From: Doryteuthis pealeii
Lineage: Eukaryota; Mollusca; Cephalopoda; Myopsida; Loliginidae
Assembly (NCBI GenBank): GCA_023376005.1
Contig: CM042179.1
Location: 18,245,423-18,309,422, forward strand
Direction: 5' to 3'
Length of the DNA: 64,000 bases
A program made the position numbers and the translations under genes. Shown one piece after another: positions 10,271 through 21,287 of this stretch (its first letter is position 1; each line of letters begins with the position of its first letter). The notes under the pieces are model-generated. The model saw only the letters and a list, made by a program, of their open reading frames with translations. It was not told where the DNA came from and ran no database searches.

Positions 10271-10490
10271 TCATATTTTTGTTTTCAGCTGTTCGACCGA
10301 AAATACGGTTTTAACTCGCTGTAAAAAATAATTCAATTGATGAAAACCGATAAAAGTTATATATTTAGAAAGGTTACTCTATTCTCTTTCCAACCATATA
10401 AATCTTTTTAAGATTGGTTAAGAAATACTTGAGAAATTCTGATTAAGGTCGCAAATTTGAAAATGTCAGCGTTAAATGCTTGTAATGCTA
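8257..10490 (+). mobile_element. 2.2-kb non-coding TIR element (hAT-like), copy 1
   Basis: The insert begins TAGCATTC and ends AATGCTA, giving a perfect 7-bp terminal inverted repeat with weaker similarity further in. CTACTAT flanks both sides (8250-8256 and 10491-10497). Removing the insert and one duplication rejoins the copia frame. No open frame of note is present; the content is AT-rich with several poly-A tracts. A second copy lies inverted at 14586-16538. A target duplication near 8 bp and TAG-type ends suggest a non-autonomous hAT-like element. The superfamily call is tentative. Confidence 0.75.
9022..9155. mobile_element. Small foldback MITE (family C), nested in the 2.2-kb element
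   Basis: About 134 bp bounded by inverted 'gggtgacacagaaaaa' and 'tttttcctgggtca' ends with a 'taaccctaaaccc' motif inside. Clearer copies are at 22946-23080 and 48287-48420, where the ends read 'gatgacccagaaaaaacag' and its complement. Confidence 0.6.
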
Positions 10491-10497
10491 CTACTAT

Positions 10498-11050
10498 GGA
10501 ACACTGAAAGTCCATTAAGCACATCATGTGCTATCTTAATGGTACACGGAACTATGGGTTGCTGTATGACAAGGAGAAGGTGACTGATGCAGACTGGGCT
10601 GGAGATTTGGATGACCGCAGGTCAACTTCAGGCTACCTGTTTAAATTGAGTGGAGCTGCTGTCAGTTGGAGAAGCAAAAAGCAATCTTGTGTAGCATTAT
10701 CTACAGCTGAAGCAGAATACATGGCATTGGCAAGTGCAGCACAGGAAACTGTATGGATGCAACGTCTTCAAAGTGACCTCAATGAAGCCTCAGTTGGACC
10801 AACACTCATTTATGAGGATAACCAATCCACAATGTGCATGGCGAAAAATCCACAATATCACGGACGGGCAAAACATATAGATATTAAGTTCCACTATATC
10901 TGTGAACAAGTTGAAAGGAAAGCTATTCAACTTGAATATTGTCAAAGAAAGGACATGGTTGCTGATATGCTGACAAAAGGACTTGTGAGCTCACAATATG
11001 TGAAGCTCAGAGAACTGTTAGGTGTTAGAGAAATTATAGAACAAGACTGA
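10498..11050 (+). pseudogene. Copia RNase H, largely intact frame
   Basis: RNase H removes RNA from the RNA:DNA hybrid during reverse transcription. The frame from 10526 to TGA at 11048-11050 shows the copia RNase H pattern. The first Asp is in D-A-D-W-A-G (near 10580). A S-T-S-G-Y-L-F block follows. The catalytic Glu is in S-T-A-E-A-E-Y (near 10710) and the Asp in Y-E-D-N-Q-S (near 10815). K-H-I-D-I-K-x-H-Y is near 10870, and D-M-L-T-K-G lies near the end. The domain ends next to the polypurine tract. It is cut off from the rest of pol by the 8257-10490 insert. Confidence 0.88.
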
Positions 11051-11056
11051 CTGCAA

Positions 11057-11067
11057 GTGAGGAGGAG
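11057..11067 (+). other. Polypurine tract of the copia element
   Basis: 'gtgaggaggag' lies directly before the 3' LTR, in the position of the plus-strand priming tract. Confidence 0.8.
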
Positions 11068-11369
11068 TGTTGAAATTCACTTTAGTCAGTACAACACTAA
11101 CAGACTCTAATAATAATAGGGTCAGAAATTATTTGCCCTAATCCATTTATTGTACGGGCGAGTTACTTGCCCTTTTGACCTTTTGTTTTCAGTTATTGTT
11201 TTTAAATAAATTAAACACCTTGTGTTATGAAAAGCAGTCCTAATGTGTTGCCTCATTAATCCAATGGAAGGTATCTCAATTGGAATATGTCTCAATGAAT
11301 AACTGTGCTTGCCAGAGAGAAAAAGGTATGTCTCTTTTTCTGTGGGATTAAGTTCATAAATTCCCAACA
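11068..11369 (+). repeat. 3' LTR of the copia element (302 bp)
   Basis: The LTR runs from TGTTGAAATTC to CCCAACA and contains an AATAAA signal near 11207. It is followed by TACGG (11370-11374). It matches the 5' LTR with scattered substitutions, indicating some age since insertion. Confidence 0.93.
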
Positions 11370-12300
11370 TACGGAAATAATGAAAAATTATGAACGAAAA
11401 CAATGTTTACATTTTCGCACCATTATATCAATTGAAATTTAACCAGATAGCCAAAAACAAGTTATGATTACCATTAAAAAAAAAAAAAAAAAAATTCTAT
11501 CAATTAATGGTCAGATTTCATGACAACTTTGATAGTTATATCATCTTTTGTTGAAATTATGTTTGAAATAGGTTTTTCCTAAAATATATTTGGGGAAATT
11601 TTTTTTTTTTTTCATGAGGTCTACTCTCCACCATTTTATTCTATGAAATATGAAAAAAAAAAAAAGGAACTGATAAAAACTGATTTTTAATATTTTTTTT
11701 CTATGAAGATAAAAGCCTGAATAATCATATCAGGATTTATTTTACAGCATAATCAAGCTCAGTGAGTCATTTAATGCCGAATTTATCGTAGTAAAAAAAA
11801 AAAAATCTTGAATTCTGAAATAAAAAGTGCTAGAAAAAAGTTAATATTCTTTGAAAAGTTTTTTTTTCCTTTTTTAATTGATATATACAATATTCTATTG
11901 AATTGTCAATTTCTAAGAAATTGATTTTTTAAGAGATTTTAATTCTCTTGTGTGATTAAATAATCTTGTTTTTTTTAATATCTAAATTTTTTTTTCTTTT
12001 TGTATACAAATCTAATTTTTCACTAATATTTAAATATAACACTGAATTTTAGAGCTCTGGTTAACAAAAAATTAAAGCCATCCACAATATATTAGTATTT
12101 TTAAGAGAATTTGTAATTTAAAAATTTTTTTTTTTTTTATAGAGATTCTATGCTGAAATATGAAAGATTTCATATCAGTCGTATTTCCTTTTTCTCCCAT
12201 TCATTTTGTAAAACAATCAAAAGTCTTTATATTTTTGTTCAATCTTTTCCTCTTACAATAGTATCAACATAAATATCTTTTCAATATGGTCACTCAATAG
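11370..12300 (+). repeat. Family A copy 2, right part
   Basis: It continues the family A order ('ggaaataatgaaaaattatg', then 'tcaattgaaatttaac') exactly where the copia element interrupted it. The right boundary is approximate. Confidence 0.65.
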
Positions 12301-12445
12301 TAATAGCACTACACCAAATGGTTTCGCTTTTGTAAAATATTTTGGTTTGGTGCAGAGGAAACTGAAAAAAATTGTCTTTTCAGTTTAACTGTCCATCTCT
12401 AACACACACAGCAATAGCATAATCTTTACAGATCACTGTCATCCC

Positions 12446-13625
12446 TCACAATGCTATAACCCCACCACCAGAAACTTTCCTCTCATGTGCCCTCAAATGA
12501 CTCATCAAACCCGCTGCAGATCCACAAAGTTTGATGCAAATATGACATAGGAAGGACGTCAATCCCATTGAATTGGATGGATCAGATGATAAAATTTGAT
12601 GCTTTACACTATCATATGTCTCAATCTGTAACAAAGTCTGTAAGTCAGCTTCTGGTCTTAAGACCAGAAGCTGACTTACAAACTTTGTTACAGATTGTAC
12701 AAGGCAAATTGTTTATTCTTAGAGTGTGCATGAATTGCCCCTGATGAAATTTCCTATCATTGGCATATCCACGCTTAGAAGGCAGAATCCAACCACATGT
12801 TTGACATTTCAAACCCTCCGTGTTCTCACCAATATAACAGGTGTATCCCTTTCGAAGTTGATACTTGAGGTTTTCATGCTGGATTCTTTGATTCTCAAAA
12901 CTGTTACAGCCATCATCCACATGAATTCTCCAGTCAGTCAATGCCAGTTTTTCCCAGTTGTCAGGATCTATTTTTATTTTTAGAAGGTTGCTTTTTAAAG
13001 CAATCCTTATACCTCTTGAAAGGTTTATGCTGTGGCCTTTTGCCATTATGCAGCTGACTGTAAAAGAGTTGCTTTGACATTCTAACATCACTCATATGCA
13101 CAACATGACCTGCCCATCGCATTTGGGCCGTTATAATAAGAGTTTCAATGCTTGCGCATCCTGCCCTTGTAAGGACTTCTGTGTGAGGTGTGTTGGAATT
13201 CCACTTGATGTTTAGAATCTTTCTGATGAAAGTGTTCAAGAATTTTCAAATATCTTCAAAGCAATGTCAAGGAGTACAACAGAACACGCAGGACCTATAA
13301 ACCTTCAATTTTGTTTTATGGGTAATGCTAGTATTAGACCATAACCATTTTTCAAGCTTTCCATAGGTCACAGATGGCTTCTGCATGTTTAGGTGAATCT
13401 CAGAATCCAAAGAGCCACCACAAGTCTGTACTTCCCAAGTATGTGAAGGTTTCAACAACATACAAATAAGTACCATAAGTGGTTATAGTTGGTTTGATAT
13501 ATGGTCCACTTTTTACGGGGGTGAACATTACCTTTGTTTTCACCAAGCTTATTTTTAATCCAAAAGCAGTGCATGAGGCAGCAAATAGATTCACAATATT
13601 TTGAATATCCTCTTCAGTATGAGCC
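12446..13625 (-). pseudogene. LINE 3' remnant: RT tail plus C2H2-type fingers
   Basis: Read from 13625 down to 12446 on the minus strand, there is first a late-RT segment with F-G-L-K-I-S-x-x-K-T-K-V-M and, further on, F-T-Y-L-G-S (13594-13400). An I-H-x-x-M-Q-K block follows with a G-K-L-E-K motif (near 13370). The R-W-A-G-H-V motif is near 13130, followed by a G-K-R-P-x-x-K-P-x-K-R-Y-K-D block (13050-13010). Cysteine pairs of zinc fingers follow (C-x2-C near 12810-12800, C-x2-C near 12680, and C-H-I-C with S-H-L-R-A-H near 12500-12470). This order is typical of animal non-LTR retrotransposons with a C-terminal finger domain. Several frameshifts and a 76-bp foldback at 12622-12697 break it. 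Confidence 0.85.
12622..12697. repeat. 38-bp perfect-centre palindrome inside the LINE finger region
   Basis: Two 38-nt arms meet without a loop at 12659/12660, centred on GGTCTTAAGACC, with about one mismatch. The right arm belongs to the LINE finger; the left arm is its inverted duplicate. On the minus strand a stop is created just past the centre. Confidence 0.9.
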
Positions 13626-14104
13626 AGAAAGTAAATGTAAAGGAACTCTAATAATTATGTATGATGTCTTCGACTTGAAATTATATCTTCTCAAGTTGAA
13701 AACCCTTCCTGTGGTTCTAAATTCAAAGGGACACTCTTCTCACAAAGCTGGAATGCACGAGTTAATATAATAGAAAAAATAACGAGAATAGTGTTGGGGC
13801 CAACACTTCTCCCAGCTTAACCCTATTATCTATTAGTATTTCATCCAACAATCTACCACTCATGTCCATTTTAGCATATTATATATTTTAGTATATTCAC
13901 AAATATTGGTGAGAACCCAACTTTACCCAATATCGTTCAAAGTCAGGGATTTTGTTAGTTTGGAGGAAAAATAAAATATTACATTTATTTATAGTAATAT
14001 TTGATTTTTCCTCAGACTAATGAAGCCCTGACGAAGATCTATTGAAACTGATCGAAACACTGCAGTGTAGACAAAATAAACATTCGTTTATAAACTTGCG
14101 TTTT
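13626..14104. other. AT-rich DNA with a hammerhead-like core motif
   Basis: No gene is seen. At 14028-14069 the plus strand reads CTGACGA, GATC, a 10-nt loop, GATC, GAAA, the palindrome CACTGCAGTG, then TA. That is the order of hammerhead ribozyme elements, but the outer helix does not pair well. Confidence 0.4.
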
Positions 14105-14214
14105 TTCAATATATATATACATACATACCCACGTGTGTGTGTGTGTATATATATATACATATATATATATATGTAAATCCTACAGATGACCGATAACAAC
14201 TGGTTTGATGACAC

Positions 14215-14280
<66 letters not shown>
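14105..14280. repeat. Compound microsatellite (TA, GT, CATA, CA)
   Basis: Alternating TA, GT and CATA tracts run to a long TA run at 14214-14265 that passes into CA repeats. Open frames across it are only repeat read-through. Confidence 0.9.
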
Positions 14281-14585
14281 TTACCTTGATAAATTTTTCT
14301 CCATTCAAAAGAAGAACTATTAAAAAAAATTGATGATTTTTAAAGATTTTTTTCAGCTCACGGAAAGAATGAAAATTATGAACGAAAACAAGGTTTACAT
14401 TTTCACACCGTTAAATCAATTGAAATTTAACGTAGCCAAAAAAAGTTACGACTAGAGGCTTTTTAAAAAATTCTATGAAAAATCAATAGTTCAATTTTCA
14501 GGAAAATTTCCTGACTCACGCACCTTTTGATGAAAATATGTTTGAAACAGATTTTTCTAAAATATATTTCGGGAAATATTATTTT
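14281..14585 (+). repeat. Family A copy 3, left part
   Basis: It matches family A ('ggaaagaatgaaaattatg', then 'tcaattgaaatttaac'), is cut at about 14585 by the inverted 2.2-kb element, and resumes at 16539. Confidence 0.65.
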
Positions 14586-14938
14586 TACAGCCGTTTTTTG
14601 ATTGTGTTGGACATTTCCAAATTCCGACCATAATCTGTTAAAATCACAATTGCTCGGGTTTTACTGGCTTAAAAATATTTATATGGTTGGGAAGAAAATA
14701 AAATAATCTTTCTAAATATATAATTTTTATGTGTTTTTTATTATTTTTTTATGGTGAGTTAAAAGTGGTATTTTTCTTCCAACCGCTGTAAACATAAGAT
14801 TTTTTTTCTCAGAATAAAAGTGGCTAATCATCAATATCCTTGAAATTTGACATTTTAATTAGCACACACCTTAAAATACAAGTAGGAACTTTTTAGACAA
14901 AAGTTAACAGAGATTTCTTCAAAAAGTATAAGATAAGC

Positions 14939-14939
<1 letters not shown>

Positions 14940-14986
<47 letters not shown>
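14940..14986. repeat. Poly-A tract of about 47 bp
   Basis: An uninterrupted A run sits inside the inverted 2.2-kb element. The other copy of this element has only shorter A runs. Confidence 0.9.
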
Positions 14987-14988
<2 letters not shown>

Positions 14989-15599
14989 AAAGAAAAAGGC
15001 ACTATGTCACTAATACTAGTGAGTCTCAATTATCTTTATATATACAGGTGTTATTTAGATATTGTATAACCGTCAGGGCTTTATCTTAAAGTTTGAATTT
15101 TGGGACCCCCCCAAAAAAAAAAAAAAATAAAACCAACAAAAACTCTGAAAATTACGAGAAATGTAGACAAAACTCAGCACACGCGGACCGGGTTTATGTA
15201 AAAACCTATGTAAATAGGTAATCTATTTCTTTTATGTAATTCAACATAAGCATTTAGAAATGCATTTTTAAGTTCAAAGTGATGCTATATATTTAAATTA
15301 ATATTATATATAGTCATGTTCAAGGATTGCCAAGGGAGATTATTTTTTTTCTTTTCAATTTCTTAATTTTAAAACCAATTACCAAAAATCAAAGAATTGT
15401 CCAATTTTAATGAAATTTTCAAATTATTTATCCGACAAATTAATTAAAATTAAGGATTAATTTATTTTATTAAAGAAACTTGAAAAAACATTTTTTTAAA
15501 TCAATTCAGAATGTGTGTGTGTGTTGACCATTTGAAGAAAAAAACAAAAACAAATCCTGGTCCCTAATTTTTACATTTCTTGAAAGATCATATCCTGAA

Positions 15600-15601
<2 letters not shown>

Positions 15602-15637
<36 letters not shown>
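15602..15637. repeat. (TA)n microsatellite
   Basis: An uninterrupted TA tract of about 36 bp. Confidence 0.9.
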
Positions 15638-15644
<7 letters not shown>

Positions 15645-16287
15645 AAAAATAAATGAATTCAATACCCTAAAAAAGTGATTTTAAAATTTAAAAGTTATTT
15701 TCTTAAAACTCAAAAAATAAATGTAGCATTTTTTTCTCGTAATATTAAAAAAAATATTTTTCTTTAAATAGAAAAAAAAAAAAAAAAAAAAAAATTATCT
15801 AAGTTAAACTGAGTTTTTTTTACTACCTTAAAAATTTCAAGGTCAATTTTACATGTCTTACAGCATCCGGGACTAACTTGAAAATTTAACAAAAGATAGC
15901 CCTGAATTTTATCTTTGAAAAAAAAAAAGTTAAAAATGCGCTATGATGTGCAGCATATTTTCCAAGAATTTAAAAAAATTGTCAATTTCAAGTATGGAGG
16001 ACAAAACAGTCCAAATTCTCTCCCAGTCTAAATAAATGTCAATCGCAACAGAGAAAAGTCTTTTTGGCTATACTTCCAAGAATAAATATTTTTTTTAAGA
16101 TATTGTATAGAAAATCCCATGTTTATCTTCTACTTCGAAATATCCGGATGTGAAAACATAAAATAGCCATTTTGAGTTACCATAAAAAAAATTCGACGAT
16201 CCGATCTAAGGGGGATAATTGCAAAAACAAAAGAGTTATGTCCCTTGTTCTTGTCCATACATGCAGTATAAAAATGAATTTTGCTCC

Positions 16288-16326
<39 letters not shown>

Positions 16327-16538
16327 TTAAAAAATTACTGAATTTCTTGTTCTGAATTGGTCCGTGATTTGACATTTTTTTTTAACAAAATCATATCCAC
16401 TTTTTTACTCCCAATTTTAAATTCTCATAACTTTTGAACCACTGTTTGGAACTCCATTTACACAGCTCTATTTAACTAATATGATTAAATAACAATAACC
16501 TCAAATAAAAATAAATAAAAAATCAACTGCGAATGCTG

Positions 16539-16980
16539 AAATTTAAAAAAAAAGGAATCGTCAAAAACGATTTTTACTTTTCTTTTTCTATAAAGAAAAT
16601 AGAATATATAATAACTATATCAGAAGATTTTTATAAGTTTCTATACGTACGGGATTTTTTTTTAGTAAAAAAAACCCAAAAAGCATGAATACAGAATTAT
16701 GCTGAAAAATAAAGAAACTGACCCTGTTGGGAAAAAAAACAAAACAAAAAAAAAAACGGACTGTTTTAATTATTTTTCAAGATAACGGTAAATCCTTCCC
16801 CATGGGATAATTTGATCTTTGAATTAATTGCTTCTCTTTGTACGTACAAACTCTTAAGGTTCTTTTTTTTTTTTTGCGAGATTTACAAAAGACAAAGACA
16901 AAAAATATTTACGTTTTTCATTATTTTCTAAACTGATCACGTGACGTATTTTGGTGATACCTAAGACATATATTTTTACT
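16539..16980 (+). repeat. Family A copy 3, right part
   Basis: It resumes with the 'ctataaagaaaat' motif and ends near 'aaactgatcacgtgac' and 'ttttggtgatacc', as in copy 1 near 1720-1745. Confidence 0.6.
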
Positions 16981-16991
16981 ATACAGTGTAT

Positions 16992-17043
16992 ACAATTCTT
17001 TTTTCTTATATGAGATAGTGTGTATCACTGTATATACATACAC
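16992..17043. repeat. Left arm of an inverted repeat flanking a family B element
   Basis: The stretch with 'gatagtgtgtatcac' is the reverse complement of 17994-18053 with a few mismatches. The two arms would be adjacent if the element at 17044-17993 were removed. Confidence 0.75.
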
Positions 17044-17993
17044 TAGCTACTGGCAAAATGAGCCTAAAATGCGTTTGACAAAATGACTAGCCCCGTTCTC
17101 ATTTTTTTCAGGTCACTTAATTTTGACCCCCCCCCCCTATGTTGGGGGCGTAAAAGGTTTTGCGAGTTGGTCATTTTCGATACTAATTACAGAATAAATA
17201 AAGAGATAAAAGACCGAAGTTATGAATAGAAACAACAAAAAATGTTTTAGGGTTGTTGTTTTATGAGAAAATAAGTACCGAAAATCGAAAAATAAAATGT
17301 AAAAAAATAAATAATTTATTTTTTGGAGATTTCTGTTTTACTCATTTCGATAATTATTTAATTTGCTATTATTTTATAAAAGAAAAAAATTATACATCGA
17401 TGTTTTTTCTGCTTAAAAAGGGGAGGGGTACATTTTCAATAGTTTTTCATCAAAACTTATTACTTGTTGCGCCTAAAATAAGGTTTGCATTAAGTAGATA
17501 TTTATTTTTAGAATCTAAAAATATAACATTTTAAACTTAAAATCCGAATATTTTTTTATTAAAAATGAATTTTATATATTAATTTTTCATAGCAAAAATA
17601 CTAAATTAAAGTTTTGAAATAAAATAACTGATGCATTATAAAATTCATTAATTGTTAAGTAAATACTGAAAATTTCATTAAAATCGGATAATTACCTGAT
17701 TTTTGGTCAATTTTTTTTTTCAATCGCGAATGTTATATTAAAATTGTAAACAAGCGCTTAAAATCCTTGAAAAAGAGACAGAATGGCGGATCGCGTCGAA
17801 ATTTGACAAAAACAAATGGTTTTAAATCTTTTAAATATAAACTGCATATATAATGATATTTTTCTTTTTTTAATGATGGTCATCATGTTACTACTTATCG
17901 ATTTAGACAAAGTTTGACCTTAAATAATAGATTTAATTAATTTTAATTCGCTTTTAAAAACTCGTAGAAGCTGATTTTTTTGCCAGTCCCTAC
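17044..17993 (+). mobile_element. TIR element family B, copy (about 950 bp)
   Basis: The element begins TAGCTACTGGCAAAA and ends TTTTTTGCCAGTCCCTA, so its ends form an imperfect inverted repeat. CATACAC is present on both sides (7 bp, or 8 bp if the boundary is moved by one base). It is similar in inverted orientation to 53446-54472, including the 'tttcaatagt', 'gtcatttt' and 'gaccttaaataat' motifs. It has no coding capacity. Confidence 0.7.
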
Positions 17994-18053
17994 ATACACA
18001 TATATGATATATGTACGGTGATACACACTATCTGATATATGAAAGAAAAAAAA
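17994..18053. repeat. Right arm of the inverted repeat flanking the family B element
   Basis: It is the partner of 16992-17043 ('gtgatacacactatc'). See that entry. Confidence 0.75.
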
Positions 18054-19517
18054 ATTGATGTACCTTCCAGGATGGTGTTGTAAATTAAGACCCTTAACCC
18101 TTTTAATTTAAAACTAAGGTACAGAAAAATATCCTAAGTTTGTCCTTGGATGTTAGGTGAAAAAAGATTATTCTCGAAAAAAGAAAATGTCAACAAGTGT
18201 AAAGTATATGCCACAAGCCGATATCAACGAGTCGTTACAATGCCTACCTCATCCAATATTTACAAAGAAGCAGTTACAAAACATTCATTGTAAATAATAT
18301 ATATTACCGGTAATAATTAGTCAGGGTAAAAAAATTACTTAAAGTTTTTGATGCGGGGGGGGGGTGTATACAAGGGAATTTTATTGTACAATTCTAAATA
18401 TCAAGTACATTTCACATGGTCAATTTTCATTACAGAAGTTTAGCAAAGATCACTTTAGGTTTTTCATAATCACAGCAGTTAAAAATTTTTTTAAGTTTAA
18501 AAAATAAAAATAAAAACAAAAAAACAAATGCCATGTATTACTCATCATAGGTTGAGAAACTGTCATGATATTCAGATCATTAACGAAATATTGAATCTTT
18601 TCCCCCAGTTGACCCATTTTGTATTTTTAGATATTTCATTTTTAAGTCAAGCCAACAGGCCTTGTTAATCTTATAATTAAACCGATTAAGTCTTTAGAAT
18701 ATTTTAAAAGTTATCATGTCAACTTTATTTTTCGGGAAGTGCCTCACCCGCTTGCTAAAACACAAAACTACGTAGTACACACGTGTGAATAAGAACTCTG
18801 AATTAGAGTAACATTCAAGTTTACACATCCTGCAGACAAAATCCATGTAAAATATTTATCTTAATATTCGCAACTTCATGACAGTAAAAGAAAGAACAAA
18901 TAAACGAAGGCATTCACTAATGTACAGTGTCCCCTAATTTTATGGACAGTCAATTTTAGAAAATCATGACTCGCGCAAGTGGTTAGAACTGGAAATACAT
19001 TTTAAATTAAATAAATTTGTCTAGAAAAAAAAAAGGTTAAAAATATCTATTATCTCCCGAGATATGCACTCAAAAGATAAAAAAAATTGACAGATATATA
19101 ATATAACTGACAAATTATAACTTACTTTTATTATATTCAAAATAATAAAAAAAAAAAAAAAAAAAAAAAAGGCTACAGGATACCAATACATATTATCAGG
19201 AAAAATGCATCAAGGAACAATACAAATAACATTCATATGTACAATACGTTTTTGTTCTTTTTTCAAAATAGATACAAATTTAAAAGTTTAAAATCTTAAC
19301 TAAAATTATAGCTTGACAATGACCCACCTTTGTATTGCGAACGTCCGGGGACCAAACAAAAAAACGAAATGAACCGCTAGAATATACGATCTGGTAAGGG
19401 CAAGCTAGAGTTGTTGATCAAATTTTCAGGGTCGGAGGCCAAATCCAATAAAATAAAATAAAAGGCTATCTTTTAGTCTGGACGTCAAGCGGGACGAGCT
19501 AAATCGTATTACGACTT
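18054..19517. other. AT-rich DNA, no gene seen
   Basis: No domain, RNA gene or clear element was recognised. A run of ten G is near 18355-18364 and a poly-A run near 19150-19170. This stretch is not mirrored on the far side of the palindrome. Confidence 0.6.
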
Positions 19518-20377
19518 TTAAAAATGGGGGTGTGCAGGTTGTTGGATTTAGTAATAGATGGTGGAAGTGGGTTAGGAATTTGGGACATGCTTAAAGTGTG
19601 AAAGGGTTTGGAGGGTTACCCTTACTTTTTCAACAACACAGTTGCCACCATCGTTTTTGTTCTATTAAATCGTTAAAACAAATGAAAATTCGTGATATTT
19701 TCTGTTTTCACTTTCCAGTCATAATTATTTTTTATCATAATTTAAATTTTATATTTTACTTCATTTTGATTTTCTTTTATTGTTGCTAAAAGCCGTTAAT
19801 TAACAATTATAGAAGCCGGCATGTTATTTTTAATCAATTAATTAATTATCAAAACATTAACATGGTAAAAATATTTATCATGGTAATAATCAAAAACATT
19901 ACACAGTAAAATTTAAAAATACAATTTTATGTCCAAGCTGTCAAGTTTGAAATCATGCATGTAGCTGTACGTTTTCTTTAATTTAGAAAAACGGACAACA
20001 GCATTGTAAGGCGATGTTAAAAGTTCTAAGACTAGTGGAAAATTTGAATCCCAGTCATTGTAAGTATAGTTTTACTACTGAATTTCTTTGAATTTCAGAC
20101 CTATTTTTGTTGTTAACTGCAACTTGCCATAATTTAGAAAACAAAACAAAAAAAAAGTAATAAAAAAATGAAAGAAAGGAAGAAAATGACTGGTGTACTC
20201 GTAAACAAAAACAAAACAAAACAAAAAATGATGTGAAATGACTAAAAAGGGGCGTCATTATGGACCAGGAAGTGCTTTTAAGTGAAGAAAAATAAATTTT
20301 TATTACGCAAAGTTACACTGCGTTGATGCGTTATTTTTGTGAAACACATGACATATATCGACAAATTTTAAATTTTG

Positions 20378-20892
20378 GGCTGAACTTGCACAACGGTCCA
20401 AAATTAAAACGGAAATTTTTTGGAGGTCCCCCATGACAGTTTAACTACAGTCTATGAATGAACTTTTTGCGAATTGGGTTACGATTTAGGGGTTTGGGGA
20501 TCCGGATTAAGGTTGTTTTTTTTATATTACGTATTGCTTAAAAACAAACAACAAAAAAACCCAAATTACTATACATTTAATGTTGAAAAATATTTTTTAA
20601 AACCAAGTTTAATTGAAATTATACATTGCAATACTAACACAAACAACTGAGACTAATGTGTCTACCGTTGGGTTCAATAATTAATGTCAATGGTTGTAAT
20701 GATAATGTAATGTATAGTAATTATTTTTTTTAAGCAATACGTAATAAACCCCCCCTAAACCAACCTTAATCCCCTAAATCGTAACCCAATTTGCAAAAAG
20801 TTAATTCATAGACTGTAGTTAAGTTAAACTGTCATGGGGGACCTCCAAAAAATTTTTCGTTTTAATTTTGCGACCGTTGTGCAAGTTCAGCC
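20378..20892. mobile_element. Long-TIR MITE with 8-bp target duplication
   Basis: It has inverted ends GGCTGAACTTGC and GCAAGTTCAGCC with TIRs of roughly 150-170 bp that contain a 'ggaggtccccca' block. It is flanked by AAATTTTG at 20370-20377 and 20893-20900. There is no coding capacity. An 8-bp duplication suggests a hAT-like non-autonomous element. Confidence 0.8.
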
Positions 20893-21204
20893 AAATTTTG
20901 TTAATAAATAAATCAGAAAACCGATGATAAATAGTTTAAGGTATTTATTCATTCATTTATCTTATAGACACTTTTTAGCAAGCGAGTGGAAAAAAAAAAA
21001 AAAAAGAAGGAAAATAAGAGGAAAACACAAACATTGAGCACATACAAAAGCTAAAAAGAATAATATTCATGCGCTATATTTATAAAATATCGTCAAACAG
21101 TGTTTGACAAACACAAACAATGTTTTGCGTTCGATCATGTTAGTAAATAAGTGTCAGGACAAATCAGGGACTGTCCTAAAAAATATCAAAGATGGTCGGT
21201 CACT

Positions 21205-21251
21205 CTACCCAAGAAGAAGAAGAAAAAAAGGCTGTATATATTTTAATGGTC

Positions 21252-21287
<36 letters not shown>

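Larger units (their letters stand above)
3018..11369 (+). mobile_element. Ty1/copia LTR retrotransposon, degenerate, with two nested insertions
   Basis: The element is bounded by direct LTRs that begin TGTTGAAATTC, and the 3' LTR ends CAACA. A 5-bp target duplication TACGG flanks it (3013-3017 and 11370-11374). The internal order is gag zinc knuckle, protease, integrase, reverse transcriptase, RNase H. Integrase upstream of RT is diagnostic of Ty1/copia. Coding regions hold in-frame stops, at least one frameshift, an RT deletion and two later insertions (6310-7814 and 8257-10490). Removing the two insertions leaves about 4.6 kb, including an enlarged 5' LTR. The element cannot be autonomous as written. 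Confidence 0.95.
14586..16538 (-). mobile_element. 2.2-kb non-coding TIR element, copy 2 (inverted, about 1.95 kb)
   Basis: Its reverse complement follows 8257-10490. The start segments 'cagttgatttttt' and 'ggttattgtt', a 'tcacggaccaattca' block, an 'aaatgcttatgttgaattac' block and the end segment all occur in order. Terminal bases have mutated (GAATGCTGA at 16531-16539). It is non-coding. It contains a 46-47-base A run near 14940-14986, a (TA)n tract at 15602-15637 and further poly-A runs. It interrupts a family A copy. Confidence 0.75.

Noticed and set aside
12726..12983. Plus-strand open frame of 85 codons
   Set aside because: It is the shadow of the LINE finger region on the minus strand.
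19598..19789. 63-codon plus-strand open frame
   Set aside because: AT-rich, hydrophobic by composition, no domain, and not well preserved in the mirror copy.
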